Positions 11,812 to 22,991 of a stretch of DNA of 64,000 bases are shown in pieces. Origin of the DNA: Sacculina carcini. Taxonomy: Eukaryota > Arthropoda > Thecostraca > Sacculinidae. The translations under genes and the position numbers were made by a program. The notes under the pieces are model-generated. The model saw only the letters and a program-made list of their open reading frames with translations, had not been told where the DNA came from and did no database searches. Position 1 is the first letter of the stretch; each line of letters starts with the position of its first letter. The stretch covers positions 9,539,816-9,603,815 of the forward strand of contig OU696570.1 in NCBI GenBank assembly GCA_916048095.2, in the 5' to 3' direction.

Positions 11812-12963
11812 AACAACAACGTGTATTTGCTATAGCGCCGGTAAAACACAAGCGCCAAAAACGGAAAACGGAAAACATCAATTGAGGTAAAACGATCAAA
11901 CATCAATCATATATTGTGGTTAACCGACAATTATTAAGAATAAGGGAGAAATCAGCAGATAAAAGAACGTGAAGTCACAAAAAAAACAAAATGAGTAAAT
12001 AGCAAGCACAAGCACAAATAGCACAGATCCAAAAATCAAGTGGTATGTTCGAACAATAAAATCGACAGAGAATTATTACAGAGAACATTCACAATATAAA
12101 AAATAAAGCAGCAAGGAAGGAAAAGAAGCAGTAACTGTGCTCAAGACAGGGAAAAATAAGACAACGAGGAGAATTGAAACAATCATGGAACGGAGAAATA
12201 GTTTAAACAATATCACAGAGAGGCGAAAGGAGAGAGAGAGAGTTAGAGACGGGATCAAATGAAATGTCAAAAAGGTACAGGCGAAACGGACGGCGGAATG
12301 ACCAAAATGTAGAGGCGCGGTATGAGAGGTAAGATAATTATACAAGAGAGGGGCGTAAAAGAAGAACGATTTAGAGGACCAGGAAGATTCGTTAGATGCA
12401 CGAGGACAAGCGAGAGGGAGAGGGCGACGAGAAGAGTGTGAGTCAGTGGGAGACAAAAGATTAGCAAGATAAGAAGGTTGGTGAGGATCATGCAGAAGCT
12501 TGTAAATGAGACAGCAAAGGCGAAAATGAATTCGCGGGATGATAGGAAGCCAGTAGAGTTGAAAAAGTAGGTTAGACGTGTGGCGAGAAAAGGTAGGATG
12601 AAAGACAAATCGACAAGATTGGTTGATCACACGCTGAAGGATTAAGAGATGAGAACGAGGAGCACTAAAGTAAAGCGAGTTGCAGTAGTCTAACCTGGGG
12701 AAAATCGGAGTATGAACAAGAGTGATGGCGGAATTTTTATCAAGACAAGGACGTATAGGGTAGAGAGAGCGCAGAATAAGACAACAAGTGCGAGTGACAG
12801 AAACGATATTGTCAAAGCAGGAGAGCGAAGAGACAAAGATAGAGCCGAGGTTGCGAACAGCAGTTGAAATAGGAAATGGGAGAGGAGGAGGTGAAATACG
12901 GGGTGGATTGAGGACGATGAACTCAGACTTAGAAGTATTCAAGTACAGCTGCCGAGAGGCGGC

Positions 12964-13467
12964 CTATGAGGAAATTTCAGAAAGTATATCAGAGAGAAAG
13001 GAGGAAGTATCAGGAGTGACAGGAATGAGGAATTGGATGTCATCGGCATAGATTTTGAAAGTAATGGAATGTTTTCGAAGAACAGGACAAAGAGAAGGCA
13101 TATAAAGATTAAATAATAGTGGGCCAAGGACGGAACCTTGGGGAACACCAGATCGAAGAGGAAAGTGAGCAGAGGTAGAGGAATTGAAGTCAACTGAGTA
13201 ACTACGATCAGTGAGGTAAGATTTCAGAAGAGATAGGGCGGAAGAAGATAGACCCAAACAGGAAGGATCACGAATAATAATTGGGTGACTAACAAGATCA
13301 AAAGCCGAGGACAGATCAAGTAATACCAAGAGGACAGATTGACGGTAGGAGAAGTGTGAAAAGCTGTCATTACACAAGGAAATAAGTACAGATTCAGTAG
13401 AGTGAGCAGAGCGGAAACCAGATTGACACGGGTCAAGGAATTTAAAGATGTAAGGAGAGAGTTGCAA
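12964..13467 (-). pseudogene. Reverse-transcriptase core of the L2-like LINE
   Basis: A 167-codon open stretch holds the catalytic RT blocks: the LDLSSAFD aspartate, SGVPQGSVLGPLLF and the YADD box. The homologous block at 34.05-35.46 kb is still part of a long open frame. The upstream (13224-14366) and downstream (12076-12942) parts of the same protein are in other frames, so this is a fragment of a broken ORF2. Confidence 0.8.
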
Positions 13468-14362
13468 TGAAGTAGCGGTTTCAAGGAGTTTGGAGGGAAG
13501 AATGAGGAGATATATAGGACGGTAATTGGTGAGAGCAGTGGGATCAAGAGTAGGCTTTTTATAATGGGTCGAAAAATAGCATGTTTGTCTGGCAAGAAAA
13601 CACCATGTAGAAAAGAAGAGTTGATAAGGTGGAGAAGGTAAGGCACAAGAGAAGGAAGATACTCAGAAATAGCTCGAAAATTAATTGAGCCCGAAGGAGA
13701 GTGGGACATCTTGATTGAGGACAAAAGGTGGAGAATGTCAGGGAGAGAGACAAAAGAAAATGAATGAAAATTTTCGGAAGTGCGAGTATGACAGAGGGAG
13801 GATCGGAAAGGAGGGATATTCTTCAGAACAGAATCAATTTTTGCAGAGAAAAAAGACGCAAACTGAGAGGCTGTAAGATCACACGAGGTAGAAGGAGATC
13901 GAAGACCGCAGATAGAAGTGAGAGAGGACCAAAGAGATTTAGAAGAACGGGAAAGGGAAGCAAGTTTGGATTTGTACAAATCTTGTTTGGCAATATGTAA
14001 TGCAGAAACATACGACGACTGGGCAGAGCAAAGTAGTTCCCAATCCTGTGAAGACCGAGTTCTACTCCAGACAGTTTCGGCACGCCACTGAGTATGTTTA
14101 AGAGAATGAAGATTAGAGGAGAACCAAGGGGGAGAAGAAGTGAGAGGTATAGACCGAGTGACCAAAGGAAACATAAAATCATTTATACCAGAGAGAACAT
14201 CTGAAATGGCTGGAAAAATATCGCAGAGAGGGAGCCAGTAGGAGCGGTCGAGAGGAGGTAAGGAAGATAAAAGTGAAATAAATTTAGCAGGATCAAGCTG
14301 TTTGTAATTGCGATATGAGAATGGTTGAGGACAAGCAGCACGGGAGAAAGTAAGTGAAGAAA

Positions 14363-14828
14363 TCAAGAGGCAATAGTCAGAAATATTTGGATCAGAGGAG
14401 AAACATCAGGAAGAGGACGGTCTGAGGAGATAGCGGGAGCGGGAGAGAGAAATAGGTCAAGAGAGTGACCAGATATGTGAGTAGGAGAAGAATTCAAAAT
14501 TGATAGACCAAGTGCCTGTAGAATAGAAATGAAGTTCTGACAGTAAGGATTATTAGATGGGGAGTCAACCCAGAAATTGAGATCCCCTACGACGATGAAG
14601 TTGCTGGAGAAACGCGAGGAGACAGCATCAATGAAGTAAGGAAATTGGTTAAGGAAAAGAGGAGAGGAGCCAGGGTGATTATGACGGTAGACTATCAAAA
14701 AACAAAATTCAGAGAAAGAAGGAACAGCAAGGGAAAGTGCAAGGAATTCAAATGAGGAGCAGTCCGGAATCAGGTCAATTACAGGATAAACAGAGAACAA
14801 ACAAACACCTCTTTCCCATTCACTAGGG
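14363..14828 (-). pseudogene. Endonuclease domain fragment of the L2-like LINE
   Basis: APE-type endonuclease motifs are visible: VVGDLNFWVD (metal-binding GDxN box) and an SPTHISG...LDLFL block. The domain starts beyond the hAT insertion: the frame resumes at about 15226 with a compatible stretch (RHKTNVRNSYTNHNV), so the endonuclease was whole before the hAT landed. Confidence 0.7.
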
Positions 14829-15225
14829 CAGTGTTTCTCAACGTGGGCCCTTAGGGGTCCACTTAGAGGCAAAGATATTCTTTTGACGGGCCATAAGACC
14901 AAATTTAAACCATGGGGCCATCATATTTTATCAGGGGTCACGAATTTTTTTAACTTCATTCCATTAAAATGTACGAGGTTGTGCATTTCAGTCCTGTGAT
15001 CCGCCGATATATGTGTGCTTACTACGCAAAGTCGTGGCATTGTTTCGGTGTTCAGTGGAAATATTCAACGACGTACATGAGCTCTGGAGAAGTCAAGACG
15101 CGACTATCCATGTGTGTATGGGGCCACAAGGACTTCTGGGAAGGCCACGGACTGTTTCTGGGGGGTCATAAGGCCTCGCATGGTGTTGAAGGGGGTCATG
15201 GCAAGAGAAAGTTTGAGAAACACTG
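14829..15225. mobile_element. 397-bp non-autonomous hAT element with perfect 8-bp duplication
   Basis: The terminal inverted repeats CAGTGTTTCTCAA and TTGAGAAACACTG are perfect over 13 bases. CACTAGGG precedes (14821-14828) and follows (15226-15233) it exactly. The interior is rich in GGGG(T/C)C blocks (GGGGTCCACTTAG, GGGGCCATC, GGGGTCATGG), as in Charlie-type hATs. There is no transposase. It is inserted in the endonuclease region of the L2-like LINE. Confidence 0.92.
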
Positions 15226-15418
15226 CACTAGGGGATACATTGTGATTGGTGTAACTGTTTCGTACATTTGTTTTGTGTCTAGATCTAGTCATTCGTGAAC
15301 GTGAATATAGTTTTGTTCCAAATGTCTGTTTCATTATGGTCCGATCGGTGATCTGAATCAGATATTGGATACGAACATTGAAACATGTCGGTGTCACTGA
15401 AATGTGAAGCCGCCGCTT

Positions 15419-16227
15419 CAGTGGCGCCGCCAAGGGGGGGGGGGTTGTCTGGGGGGGCTGTTTCTCCCCAAAAATATGCCAATCCCCTAAGCTCCCCAAA
15501 AATCATAAGCATGGACATTAAAACTTCTTACCACTGTAAATTTGTCTTCTTACACATTTGTCTTTCAGTAATGAAGTATTTTTCTTGTAATGGCGTTTGA
15601 CTGTGTGTCAATGTGCCATAATATGTTCTATCCTAAGGTATTGTTGTTTCACCGCCCTTGTTTCCATTGTACACACGCTTCTCACAAGCGATTTATTGCA
15701 CAGCGATGAATGACAGTGACGAAAAATACAGAACAAGAGAATGAAGATGAACGCGATCAACACAAAACGCAGTAACCAATACACCCGATTGTACACAACC
15801 CTACTCAACACACACCTACACGACCACACACACCTGCACAACCGCACACTATCCGCTCCACACACCAACTCCCTACTCTTACACAACCGGCCTTTGACCT
15901 TCGCCAAGGTCAACACCAACACACCTAAACACACGACAGACCAGCCGCGAGCACACACGCACACACACACTTGCACACCAAACCCATGCGCTCACAGACA
16001 AGTGGTTCCCAATTCCATCACAGGTATTCACATCGTTTTATTCAATATAATGTCCTTCAATTATGGTTCAAGTTCGAGGACTGAATCAGTGTGCCCAGTC
16101 ACTTATTATAATAGTATGTAGTCAGCGTTCTAGTGTAGCTCTTCATATTTCGCCAAGCCCCCACAACTTGTTCCTTAGCCCCCCCCCCCTCAGCACCCCC
16201 ATCGGAAAAATCCTGGCGCCGCCACTG
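15419..16227. mobile_element. 809-bp hAT-like non-autonomous element
   Basis: Its ends are CAGTGGCGCCGCC and GGCGCCGCCACTG, with G-runs inside the left end and C-runs inside the right end, so the complement extends past 20 bases with mismatches. Flanks CGCCGCTT and CGCCGGAT match at five of eight positions, a weak duplication. The interior has a CA-rich part (about 15780-15990) and no transposase. Confidence 0.65.
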
Positions 16228-16508
16228 CGCCGGATGCAGAAAAGTGAAGCGAGGTGACGATATGCGAACGTGCATTGCGCTAATGCAGCTTCACCAGCGC
16301 AATGTGGACTAACACCCGGAGCGTCAGCCACCGCCAAAACTTAGTCGCCCATCTATGTTACAAGGCGTCGGTGAGGACAACCGGGCTCCTCTCACATGGC
16401 GCTGGAGTATGTTTCGCGACTGCACCGAGCTGACGCCTAGCCAACTGAGCGCATCTGTTGACCTCCTACTCTCCGGAACTCGAAGCGGCTCTCTTGAGAG
16501 ATGACGCT

Positions 16509-16826
16509 GAGTAGTAATACATGTACCGCCAAGTAGCGCGACCTAGCGGCGAAAAAAGTAACTAAAGCTTCCGTTCAATATAGATGGCGCTGCTGACCTA
16601 GCGAGAGTGTTGACTGCTTAATTATAGATGGCGTCACATAAACGACATAATTTTATTGAAAATTAATTATTTCTTTAAATAAATTATATATATAGATGGC
16701 GCTGCTAACTGCTGATAGCGCTGCTAACAAAAGTGTGTGGACTAATTATAGAAGGCGCTGTGTGATATTTTTTGTCAGTTTATTTTCCGCGCCATATTTG
16801 TCTCGGAATTACACACCATATTTGCC
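16509..16826 (+). repeat. Repeat with recurrent TAGATGGCGCTG motif, inverted copy at 63120-63425
   Basis: About 318 bases match the reverse strand of 63120-63425, from the GAGTAGTAATACATGTACCG side to GTCTCGGAATTACACACC. Inside, TAGATGGCGCTG or close variants appear at least four times. It leads straight into the transcript-like region at 16.83-17.87 kb. Class unknown. Confidence 0.75.
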
Positions 16827-17064
16827 TCAAAGTATATTTTTCTCTGCGCCATTTTTCCCTCAAATTATATTGTTTCGCCATTTTGTCACATGTCTCCCAC
16901 AAGATCATACATTGAAACTACGCACATTGCTCTTAAGCTCCGACACTGCCCTCTACAGTCTGATGCAATCGGGTTCATGTTTTGGTGACGTGCACCTCGA
17001 TCATGTTCATTCGTGTTGCCAGTGTCCTAGAGTGAAGTCTTTGTGCGTCAAGTGTGTGCTGACC

Positions 17065-17460
17065 ATGGATTTGCTTGAGTGTTTGGAAGCTGCTACCCAA
17101 GACAGTGTGCAAGACCCACGCAAGAGAATTGTTGGCATGAGGCCATCTCCGCAAGAGACCCGCATAATGCCTCTGATTTGTTATAATTGTGACTTTGTCG
17201 AAGCCCAGCAGTGGCCCAAGGTCAAAGATTCTCGCTTGGAGCACAAGTTCTGGATCATTATTGGATCAGGCGTATTGGAAAATATTCGGAGAGACCTGAA
17301 ACGACTGAAAAAACAACTGGAAACGTGTATGGACTACGCTAAATACTACGACCCTTATTGGAAAATACGAAGATCGAGTGTGAAAATCTTCTGCCACGAC
17401 CGTCGAGTTCATGTGGTGCTCGACAATCCTACAGATCGATCGTACGATCAGCAATCGTAA
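17065..17460 (+). CDS. Unrecognised 131-residue protein frame
   Basis: I do not recognise this protein. The ATG at 17065 sits in a good context (GACCATGG). The product would be soluble and charged: an acidic start (MDLLECLEAATQD), a CYNC pair near residue 40, and a lysine/arginine-rich helical stretch (NIRRDLKRLKKQLETC) followed by DYAKYYDPYWKIRRSS. No membrane segment or signal peptide is seen. A second frame (17462-17737) begins right after its stop, and an AATAAA signal lies at 17851, so the region looks like a transcription unit or a processed copy of one. Balanced base composition contrasts with the AT-rich repeats beside it. It could be a host gene, a retrocopy or an unrecognised element gene. 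Confidence 0.4.
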   Translation: MDLLECLEAATQDSVQDPRKRIVGMRPSPQETRIMPLICYNCDFVEAQQWPKVKDSRLEHKFWIIIGSGVLENIRRDLKRLKKQLETCMDYAKYYDPYWKIRRSSVKIFCHDRRVHVVLDNPTDRSYDQQS

Positions 17461-17461
17461 G

Positions 17462-17737
17462 ATGCGAATGGATGTGGTGTCAAGAATCATGACAGCACTA
17501 GACATTCGTGTTGAGATGGTGGTGCTCTCGAAAATCGACGAGACTCTGGTCAACCGATTTCCTAAACAAGTCTCCAATCGACTCAACACTTTGACTACCA
17601 TTCTGCTAGGAAAATATGAAGCAAGAAAACAGTTTCTCGTTGCTACCGAACGATACGAAGAGATGGAGATGAAGAATACGGAAGCGCTCCTTATCGTTTA
17701 CACACAAGGAGAGCCTGTTTTCAAGAGAAGTGTTTAG
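17462..17737 (+). CDS. Unrecognised 91-residue frame downstream
   Basis: It starts at an ATG one base after the stop of the preceding frame, in another frame. The product (MRMDVVSRIMTALDIRVEMV...) is predicted mostly helical with alternating hydrophobic and charged residues and ends GEPVFKRSV. A polyadenylation-like AATAAA follows at 17851. The upstream sequence stays open back to 17411. I cannot say whether the two frames are separate proteins, exons or parts of one decayed gene. Confidence 0.35.
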   Translation: MRMDVVSRIMTALDIRVEMVVLSKIDETLVNRFPKQVSNRLNTLTTILLGKYEARKQFLVATERYEEMEMKNTEALLIVYTQGEPVFKRSV

Positions 17738-17850
17738 TGTGCGATTACCGTGCAATATCTGCGTTGATATATTTGCATCCATGTTTGATTTTAACCAGGA
17801 TTTGCGTTGCATGTTTACACATTTGCTACATTGTTCAAGTGTTTTTATGA

Positions 17851-17856
17851 CAATAA
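17851..17856 (+). terminator. Polyadenylation-like signal
   Basis: AATAAA within GACAATAAATTGTATT lies about 115 bases past the end of the second frame and is followed by a T-rich stretch. It is consistent with a mature 3' end for a 16.8-17.9 kb transcript. Confidence 0.4.
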
Positions 17857-17884
17857 ATTGTATTACATTTTTTCGTTTTATATT

Positions 17885-19535
17885 ATACTAGCATTTAAAC
17901 CCGCCCGTTGTGCGGAACTATTCATAAAATTAAATTCATATTTAATTAGTAAACATATTACAAATTAAAACAACATATTTCAAATAGATTATAGTAAATC
18001 CATAGAAATCCTAATCAATTTAAAAGTCTAAATTTAATTATTTTGTATTGTTATTTTGACAAAATACTATCCCTGAACCTGCCTCATATTTAAACCTGCC
18101 CGTCGTGTGGAATAATTCAGAACTCGAACACGATCCGCTCTGGACCTTGAAGTCAAATCCGTTAGTTTTGTATATGAACTCGTTTTACACGGTGAAATTA
18201 CACGTTCTATTGTCTATAGTTGATGCCCCCGGGACATTATTATCTCATAAACATGATCCATCGCTTCGTTCACGTTTGAAGCCCCTGATCAATACCATTG
18301 AGCCCGCGCAGTTAGGTCACCTCGTATTCAAGCATAAACGCACACAGACAGACAGATAATTTCTTTTATATTTATATATAATTTCTTTTATATGTATATA
18401 TAATTTCTTTTATATGTATATATAATTTATTTTATATTTATATATATATATATATATATAGATTTGAACCCGCCCGTCGTGCGGAACAATTAATAAAGTA
18501 AAATTCATATTCAATCCATAAAATAAACTGAATACGAATAAAAAAGCAAAAAATTTAACCTGTATATACGTTCACCAATAAAAACTCAAAACCTGCCCGT
18601 CGTGCGGAATAATTCAGAACACAAACACATAACAGACAATGGAAATTCTAGCATATAAACCGGCGCGTCGTGCGGAACAATTCATACCATTAAATCTGTA
18701 TTCAATTTATAAGCGAAAATAAATATGAATTAATAAAGAAAAGAGTAAACCCATGAAAAGTCTAAATTTCTATATTTTTATATTATTTTGACAAAATAGC
18801 TTGCCTAAGCCGCCTCATATTTAAACCTACCCGTCGTGCTGAATAATTCAGAACTCTGAAACAAAACAATGAAAAATGACTAATTTTTTTAGCATAATGT
18901 TTTCAAAATATATTTATAACTCAACATCACCATCTAGCATTAAAACCCGCCCTTTGTGCAGAGCAATAAATAAAGTAAAATGAATATCGAATTAATATAA
19001 TATGATTAGAAATTAAAAAAGAAAAAGTAAACCCATAAAAAGTATTGACCAATAGAAAAGTCTAAATGTGAATGTTTTTATTTTAGATGTGGCAAAATAT
19101 TTTCCCTCGAACTGCCTCGTATTTAAATCCGCCCGTCGTGCGAAACTATAAATAGGATATAATGAATCAAAAAGCAAAAAGCTTATCCAATAGAAAAATA
19201 TATATTTGTAAATTCTTGTTTTAATTATTGACGAAGTTTTTTTCCTCAACACTGCTCAAGTTCACACCCATCCTTCGTGTGTAGTAATTCATAAGTGTAA
19301 CACTATCAAAACAATGAAACCTTCTGTCATCTCTATAATTCCAGATTTATGCGTCCGCTAAAACAGCATATTCATATAGTTGGCATTGCATGATATTACA
19401 ACCCATATCCTTATGCAACTTACGCTTATGCAACTTGAAATTACACCAATTAAATTATACAGTAAAATTCAGTAGTTAACTTTGTTCCCAGTAGTATTTT
19501 ACCCGCCCGTCGGGCGGAACAATTCATGTGTAAAT
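17885..19535. repeat. Array of dispersed units headed by GCCCGTCGTGCGGAA
   Basis: About ten copies of a header close to TTTAAACCCGCCCGTCGTGCGGAA (given in variants; the core is CCCGTCGTGCGG) occur near 17892, 18094, 18469, 18596, 18660, 18827, 18945, 19128, 19265 and 19500. Each is followed by AATTCATAAA-like and AT-rich sequence. Headers of two kinds alternate: one followed by AACAATTCATAAA and one by AATAATTCAGAAC. A TATATA microsatellite (about 18360-18460) and a CAGACAGACAGATAATTTC end lie inside. The family is unassigned. Confidence 0.75.
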
Positions 19536-19679
19536 ATTGAGGACAATAAAGCCTTTCTATTCAGTATAGTGTAGCATTAATTAAACTGTACCCAATAAAA
19601 CCACACCATTCATGCTTGGAGCTAATATGATGCATTCTTAATTGTGATTGGGCTTCAGTGAAATTAATCGGTGTATATT

Positions 19680-21330
19680 CCTGTGTAATCGCAAGTGCGT
19701 ATAATAGCTGTCAAATTGGTAATATGTGCTTTTGACTTTACACCGCCGTAACTTCCTTCAGATACACTTTGGAAAATTAAAAATTATACCGTATTGTAGA
19801 AAACAAGATTTCTAGCACGATGGTATAATTTATTTTATGTGCAACAAATAGAGACTGAGAAATAGTAGAAAAATGAATTAATTTTACTCGCCCGGTGTTC
19901 AAGTGTAATTGTGGATGTATTTGAGAATTTTGCCAATTTTAAACGTTTTTTGTTTCATTTGTGGATATAAATTATAGCTTATCTTGTAGAACACAAAATT
20001 CTCTACAGAGTAGTATATTCCTGTGTAATCGCAAGTGCGTAAATTGTGATTGGACTTCAGTGAAATTAAATCAGTGTATATTCATGTGTAATCGCAAGTG
20101 CGCATAATAGCTGTCAAATTGGCAACATGACATTTTGACTTTACACCGCCGTAACTTCCTTCAGATACACTTTGGAATATTACAAATTATACCGTATTGT
20201 AGAAAACAAGATTTCTAGCACGATGGTATAATTAATTTTTTTATATAACAAATAGTTACTGAGAAATAGTAGAAAAATGAATTAATTTTAGTCGCCCGGT
20301 GTTCAAGTGTTATTTAGGATGTATTTGAGAATTTTGCCAATTTTAAACGTTTTTTGTTTCATTTGTGGATATAAATTATAGCTTATCTTGTAGAACACAA
20401 GATTATCTACACAGTAGTATATTCCCGTGTAATCGCAAGTGCGCATAATAGCTGTCAAATTGGCAATATGTCCTTTTGACTTTACACCGCCGTAACTTCC
20501 TTCAGATATACTTTGGAAAATTACAAATTATACCGTATTGTAGAAAACAACATTTCTAGCACGATGGTATAATTTATTCTTATGTATAACTAATAGTTAC
20601 TGAGAAATAGTAGAAAAATGAATTAATTTTAGTCACCCGGTGTTCAAGTGTAATTTTGGATGTATTTGAGAATTTTGCCAATTTTACACGTTTTTTGTAT
20701 AGTTTGTGGGTATAAATTATAACGTTTCTTGTAGATCACAAAAGTATCTACACAATAGTATAACTTTTATAGCTGTACCATTGCTGGTTTATAAGGAATA
20801 GATAGCGGAATATTGACCAAAATATTCACGTTTTTGTGTGCTAATTTTGCTTTTTTGACTTTGTCATTTACACTTCACACCGCCGTAACTTTTTTTAATA
20901 CACTTTGGAAATTAAAAATTATACCGTGTTGTAAAAAACCAAATTCTCAGCATGATGGTATTATTTATTTAGATGTGTGATAATTAGTTTTTGAGAAATA
21001 GAGAAAAAAGTATAGAAAATCGGACGCGTGGAGTTTAAATAAAATTTTGAATGTAGATTGATTTTTTTTCCATTTTACATGTTTCATATTTAATTTTTGG
21101 GTGTAAATTATAATTCGTTGAGTAGAACAGAAAATTTTCTGCACAGTGGTATAATTTGTATAGTTGTACCATTGCTGGTTTAGGAGGAGTAGTCTTCAGA
21201 AAATTGACCAAACTTTCCCATTTTTCAGGGTTCATTTTGTCTTTTCACCACTATAACTTTTTTTAATTCCATTTTTGAAATTTAAAGTTTAATGTAAAGT
21301 GTAGACAAGAAAATTTCCAACGTGATGGTA
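19680..21330. repeat. Satellite-like tandem array, monomer about 350-400 bp
   Basis: The landmark ACACCGCCGTAACTT occurs at about 19741, 20142, 20486 and 20877, with a diverged form near 21246, giving spacings of about 344-401. Each monomer carries TAATCGCAAGTGCG, AAATTATACCGTATTGTAGA, CACGATGGTATAATTTATT, GCCCGGTGTTCAAGTG and TTTGCCAATTTTAAACG. The last monomers are more diverged. It is followed by a CAGACACACAGACACAC end and TTTTATATATATAGAT, which resembles the junction inside the preceding array. Confidence 0.85.
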
Positions 21331-21334
21331 TAAG

Positions 21335-21470
21335 TTGTTAGCGGGTAGGCCAAATGGTGGCCAAATAATAGCTGATAGAAAATGGACCAAGGAGGGTTGG
21401 ACAGACACACAGACACACAGACACACACACACACACACAGAGGATCTCTTTTATATATATAGATACATGA
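21335..21470. repeat. ACAGACAC microsatellite end with TTTTATATATATAGAT
   Basis: GGTTGGACAGACACACAGAC is followed by a CA run and TCTCTTTTATATATATAGAT. A similar CACACAGACAGACAGATAAT plus TTTTATAT pattern occurs at about 18335-18400, so this looks like the common 3' border of the repeat family above. Confidence 0.55.
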
Positions 21471-22045
21471 AACCAGATGATAAAATACATACAGCTAACT
21501 ACCCCGAGGCCTTCGACGTTACCCTGCGCAGAGAGGGATCATTGGCGCACGCACGGACCTAGCAGTACTCCGCACGGACTCAACTCAGTTACACTCTAGG
21601 TCACGCATTGACGTGTGCGTTGCACAAGCGTATTTCGTGCATAGTTCAGTCTGAGAGAATACAGGCATTAGTAATGCGTAGACGACCGGCACTGGCCACG
21701 ACCTTCCCTCAGTCACAAAATATTGTCTCAGCATAACCCTAACATAACCCTTATACAAAACCCACATACAGACCAAACAATCTCAACTATGCATACAAAG
21801 TATACAATAATCCTATATACAAACCAACACACACAAGAAAACTCAAATTAGCGGCTAGATACAACCAGATCGCACGACAACTCAACGCGCACTTGCAGAA
21901 CAAGTACCTTCAAGTTCATGCATCGGTTGCATCAGATCAGATGAAAGGTTGAGGGTTAGCCTTTTCAACTTTCCTTTCCCCTCTTCGCTCATATTTGTAT
22001 CACTTAATATCAATATTGTTCGTCCTGTTCGTCCGTTCCGTGTTT

Positions 22046-22991
22046 CTATTCTGTTTTTATTCCATTCTCCCTTTTCTTCCTCCTTTTCCAAAAACCATAC
22101 AACCCCTCTTTCACCTTTTCCATTTCTTCCTTGTTTTCAAACATAAACAATGCTCTTCCTATGGCTTCTTCAGCTGTCTCTCCCTGTCCGCTCAACGCCC
22201 CTACCTTTTCCCTCAGATCGGCATATCCCTCACATTTCAACATAAAATGCTCTAAATTTTCATTTTCATTTTCGCACATCGGGCATTTGTTTTCTTCTGT
22301 CCACACCCTATTGTTTAGTTGCATACAATTTGTTCGAGCCCTAAAAAAATTATGATGCCGGTTTATTATCATACATGTAGTCTACCTTTCCTATTTCGTC
22401 TCTGTATTTCCTATATATTCCCAAGGTTGACTTTTCCAACATACCTTCCTTCCATTTCCTCGTATCCCATGCCTTCACCATCCTATTCACTTCCGGTCTT
22501 GTTGCATTTTCTAATGTTTTCCAGGTTATTCCGGTGTCTTCCATAATTTTCCCCACATGTCTACTCCATACGTCTTCCCTGTCTTCTTTTCCATTCCTCA
22601 TCAGCTTCTCAACTAGATCATTTCTTCCTCCTTTCAGCGTGCTGTTTATATAGCTGAACTTGTTCCTTGCCATCCTTGCTTCAAACGATGCTGCGCCTAT
22701 TTCTCCCCTCAAACCTTCCTGTGCTGTATATCGGCTGCCTCCCAAAATCACTCTGTACACACTATTTTCTATGCTTTGCAGTTTTTGTATTTCATTCCTG
22801 TTAAATTCCACTACACTTGTTCCATACAGCAGGGACGGTAATGCTATAGCTTTCCAATAAGTCTTGCCTATCATTACTTTATTGCAGCTCCTCATAATTA
22901 CACTGTATGTCAAATTCGCCATCTTCCTCGCCTTTGTTATAATCTGTTCTCTGTACTCCTGAAAACAATCTTTCTTATTACAAACTGTCAC
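22046..22991 (-). pseudogene. C-terminal part of the LINE ORF2 with CCHC knuckle
   Basis: Two open stretches in different frames (22991-22350 and 22372-22046) cover the post-RT thumb region (LPSLLYGTSVVEFNR, LQSIENSVYRVILGG) and a knuckle CPMCENENENLEHFMLKC, which has C-X2-C-X8-H-X4-C spacing. Such knuckles occur at the C-terminus of several LINE clades. The frame change near 22360 is a break in this copy. Confidence 0.75.

Larger units (their letters stand above)
11812..15370 (-). mobile_element. L2/CR1-group LINE, nearly full ORF2, decayed
   Basis: A minus-strand non-LTR retrotransposon. From the right: endonuclease with VVGDLNFWVD and SPTHISGHSLDLFL (about 15370-14400), a linker, then RT with LDLSSAFD, SGVPQGSVLGPLLF and YADDIQ (about 13470-12960), and a C-terminal part with RLDYCNSLYF and HWLPI-like motifs (12942-12076). 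The 3' end carries an ACAACAACAACGTGTATTTG stretch and a TATAGCGC stretch, shared with the second copy ending near 33850. The product would nick target DNA and reverse-transcribe its own RNA. The open pieces fall in different frames, so it is dead. A hAT element (14829-15225) interrupts the endonuclease. The upstream limit is uncertain. Confidence 0.85.

Noticed and set aside
12788-14000. Plus-strand frames rich in Arg/Glu/Gly (12788-13051, 13764-14000)
   Set aside because: They are antisense shadows of the Ser/Leu-rich minus-strand L2-like ORF2.
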